Shown: one piece after another, positions 6,171-7,406 of the stretch
How the letters are laid out: every line of letters begins with the position of its first letter
How positions within the stretch are numbered: position 1 is the stretch's first letter
Position numbers and translations under genes: made by a program
Notes under the pieces: generated by a model
Seen by the model: the letters and a program-made list of their open reading frames with translations, nothing else
The model's database searches: none
What the model was told of the DNA's origin: nothing
Source of the DNA: Bacteroidota bacterium
Lineage (GTDB): Bacteria; Bacteroidota; Ignavibacteria; Ignavibacteriales; Melioribacteraceae
Assembly: GCA_021814855.1 (NCBI GenBank)
Contig: JAKAHQ010000079.1
Span: 1-7,406 of the forward strand
DNA: 7,406 nt
Direction of reading: 5' to 3'

Positions 6171-7400
6171 CTACTTTGCGCTAGCGGCTTTATGAACCGC
6201 TAATTGTTCCTTTACAATTTTCTCCGTATCGAGAGCAATTACCAATTCTTCGTTGGTTGGAATTCTCAGCACTTTAGCTTTTGAATTTTGAGAAGAGATT
6301 ACGCATTCGCCTTTAACATTTTTATTCGCTTCCTCATCCAGTGTGATCCCAAGATAGTCCATATTTAGACAAACATTTTTACGAACCATTTCGGAATTCT
6401 CGCCTATGCCGCCGGTAAATATCAGCGCGTCCAATCCCCCCAAAGCCGCAGTGTAAGAACCGATATATTTTTTAATTCGATAAGTAAAAACATCGAATGC
6501 ATACTTGGCTTTTTTATTTCCTTCGGCAACAGCTTCTTCAATTTCTCTCATATCGCTACTTTCGCCGCTAATGCCAATCAAACCGCTGTGCTTATTAAGA
6601 AGTGTATTGGCTTCGGCAAGAGATAATCCTTCTCGACCCATGATATAAAGTATAACCGACGAATCCAAATCGCCGCTTCTTGTTCCCATTAACAATCCTT
6701 CAAGAGGCGTAAAGCCCATTGTTGTGTCAACCGAGACACCGCCGTTTACAGCAGCCATAGAACAACCGTTACCTAAATGTGCTGTAATAATTTTCAAATC
6801 CTCGATCGGTTTACCAAGCATCGCCGCTGCTCTTTGCGAGACATAACGGTGGGAAGTGCCGTGGAATCCGTAACGGCGTATTTTATATTTCTTATATAAC
6901 TCGTAAGGAATTCCATAAAGATAAGCTTGAACTGGCATATGGCTGTGGAAAGATGTATCGAACACGCTCACTTGCGGGACATCGGGCAAATTCTTTTTTG
7001 TCGCCTCTATACCTTTAATGTTTGGCGGGTTATGCAGCGGGGCCAACTCGATGTTGTCTTTCAACACTTTCATTACATGATCGGTTATCAAAACAGAATC
7101 CGAAAAGGTCTCGCCTCCGTGAACTACACGATGACCGACGGCATCAATTTCATTTTTATCTTTTATAACGCCGTGGTTAGGCGACAACAAAACCGCGATG
7201 ACATATTCAATTGCTATAGAGTGATCTAGAATCTCGCCGACAATTTTAATTTTCTCTTTGTCGTGCGGCACATGAGTTAATACCGCGCTGGACATCCCGA
7301 TTCTTTCGACCATTCCCTTAGCAAGCGCAAGTTGTTCGTTTGTATCAATAAATTGATATTTAATCGAAGAACTACCGCAATTTAAAACCAAAACTTTCAT
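6171..7400 (-). CDS. ackA: Acetate kinase
   Basis: Interconverts acetate + ATP with acetyl phosphate + ADP in the cytoplasm. With phosphotransacetylase it makes ATP from acetyl-CoA in fermentation or activates acetate. The 409 residues are full length for the ASKHA-fold family. Active-site residues fall at the same numbers as in the Methanosarcina thermophila enzyme as I recall it: Asn7 (LNCGSSS), Arg91 (HRVVHGGE), Asp148 (FDTSFH), His180 (YGFHGTSH), Asn211 (HLGNG), Arg241 (GTRSGD), Gly331 (GGIGEN) and Glu384 (PTNEE). No key residue is missing. The ATG at 7400 begins the conserved MKVLVLNCGSSS; only 6 nt upstream are visible, so its ribosome-binding site, promoter and any upstream pta lie outside the window. 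No pta follows it here. A strong terminator lies just downstream. Confidence 0.98.
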   Translation of the reverse strand: MKVLVLNCGSSSIKYQFIDTNEQLALAKGMVERIGMSSAVLTHVPHDKEKIKIVGEILDHSIAIEYVIAVLLSPNHGVIKDKNEIDAVGHRVVHGGETFSDSVLITDHVMKVLKDNIELAPLHNPPNIKGIEATKKNLPDVPQVSVFDTSFHSHMPVQAYLYGIPYELYKKYKIRRYGFHGTSHRYVSQRAAAMLGKPIEDLKIITAHLGNGCSMAAVNGGVSVDTTMGFTPLEGLLMGTRSGDLDSSVILYIMGREGLSLAEANTLLNKHSGLIGISGESSDMREIEEAVAEGNKKAKYAFDVFTYRIKKYIGSYTAALGGLDALIFTGGIGENSEMVRKNVCLNMDYLGITLDEEANKNVKGECVISSQNSKAKVLRIPTNEELVIALDTEKIVKEQLAVHKAASAK

Positions 7401-7406
7401 TACTAC

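Noticed and set aside
1..7406. CRISPR array, insertion sequence, tRNA/rRNA, toxin-antitoxin or defence cassette
   Set aside because: I found no periodic spacer-repeat pattern, transposase or integrase motif, structural-RNA signature or small paired genes; the window is nearly filled by seven metabolic or membrane genes.

Overview
This is an ordinary-looking chromosomal metabolic region of a bacterium. By eye the G+C content is about 40-45 %, and coding density is high: seven genes, and no gap longer than about 140 bp. I see no mobile element, CRISPR array, tRNA or rRNA. The protein set suggests the Bacteroidota/Chlorobiota/Ignavibacteriota assemblage. The reasons are a small membrane protein of a type I associate with that group, an AT-rich intergenic style with ATTCTGCATT-like repeats, and a type I-beta DAHP synthase next to an ACT-domain TyrA. 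This placement is inference from memory and is tentative.

Left arm, + strand (1-1615): the 3' part of a type I-beta DAHP synthase gene, cut by the window edge, is followed after 3 nt by a complete prephenate dehydrogenase gene (tyrA). Together they form the end of an aromatic amino acid operon that covers entry to the shikimate pathway and the tyrosine-specific exit. No chorismate mutase follows the visible DAHP synthase C-terminus.

Right arm, - strand (1647-7400): five genes run leftwards and converge on tyrA. In transcription order they are acetate kinase (ackA, complete, with a strong intrinsic terminator), a short-chain dehydrogenase/reductase whose catalytic tetrad is largely replaced, a COG2509-type FAD-dependent dehydrogenase, a six-helix membrane protein of unknown function, and an exported class C beta-lactamase-fold serine hydrolase. 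Gaps of 75-140 bp, plus candidate promoters before the last two genes, suggest mostly separate transcription units rather than one operon. No shared pathway for these five is evident beyond general metabolism.

The points most worth a second look are the SDR with Ser/Arg in place of Tyr/Lys and Val in place of the tetrad Asn, and the nested inverted repeats between the SDR and FAD genes. I found no convincing evidence of a new multi-gene system here.
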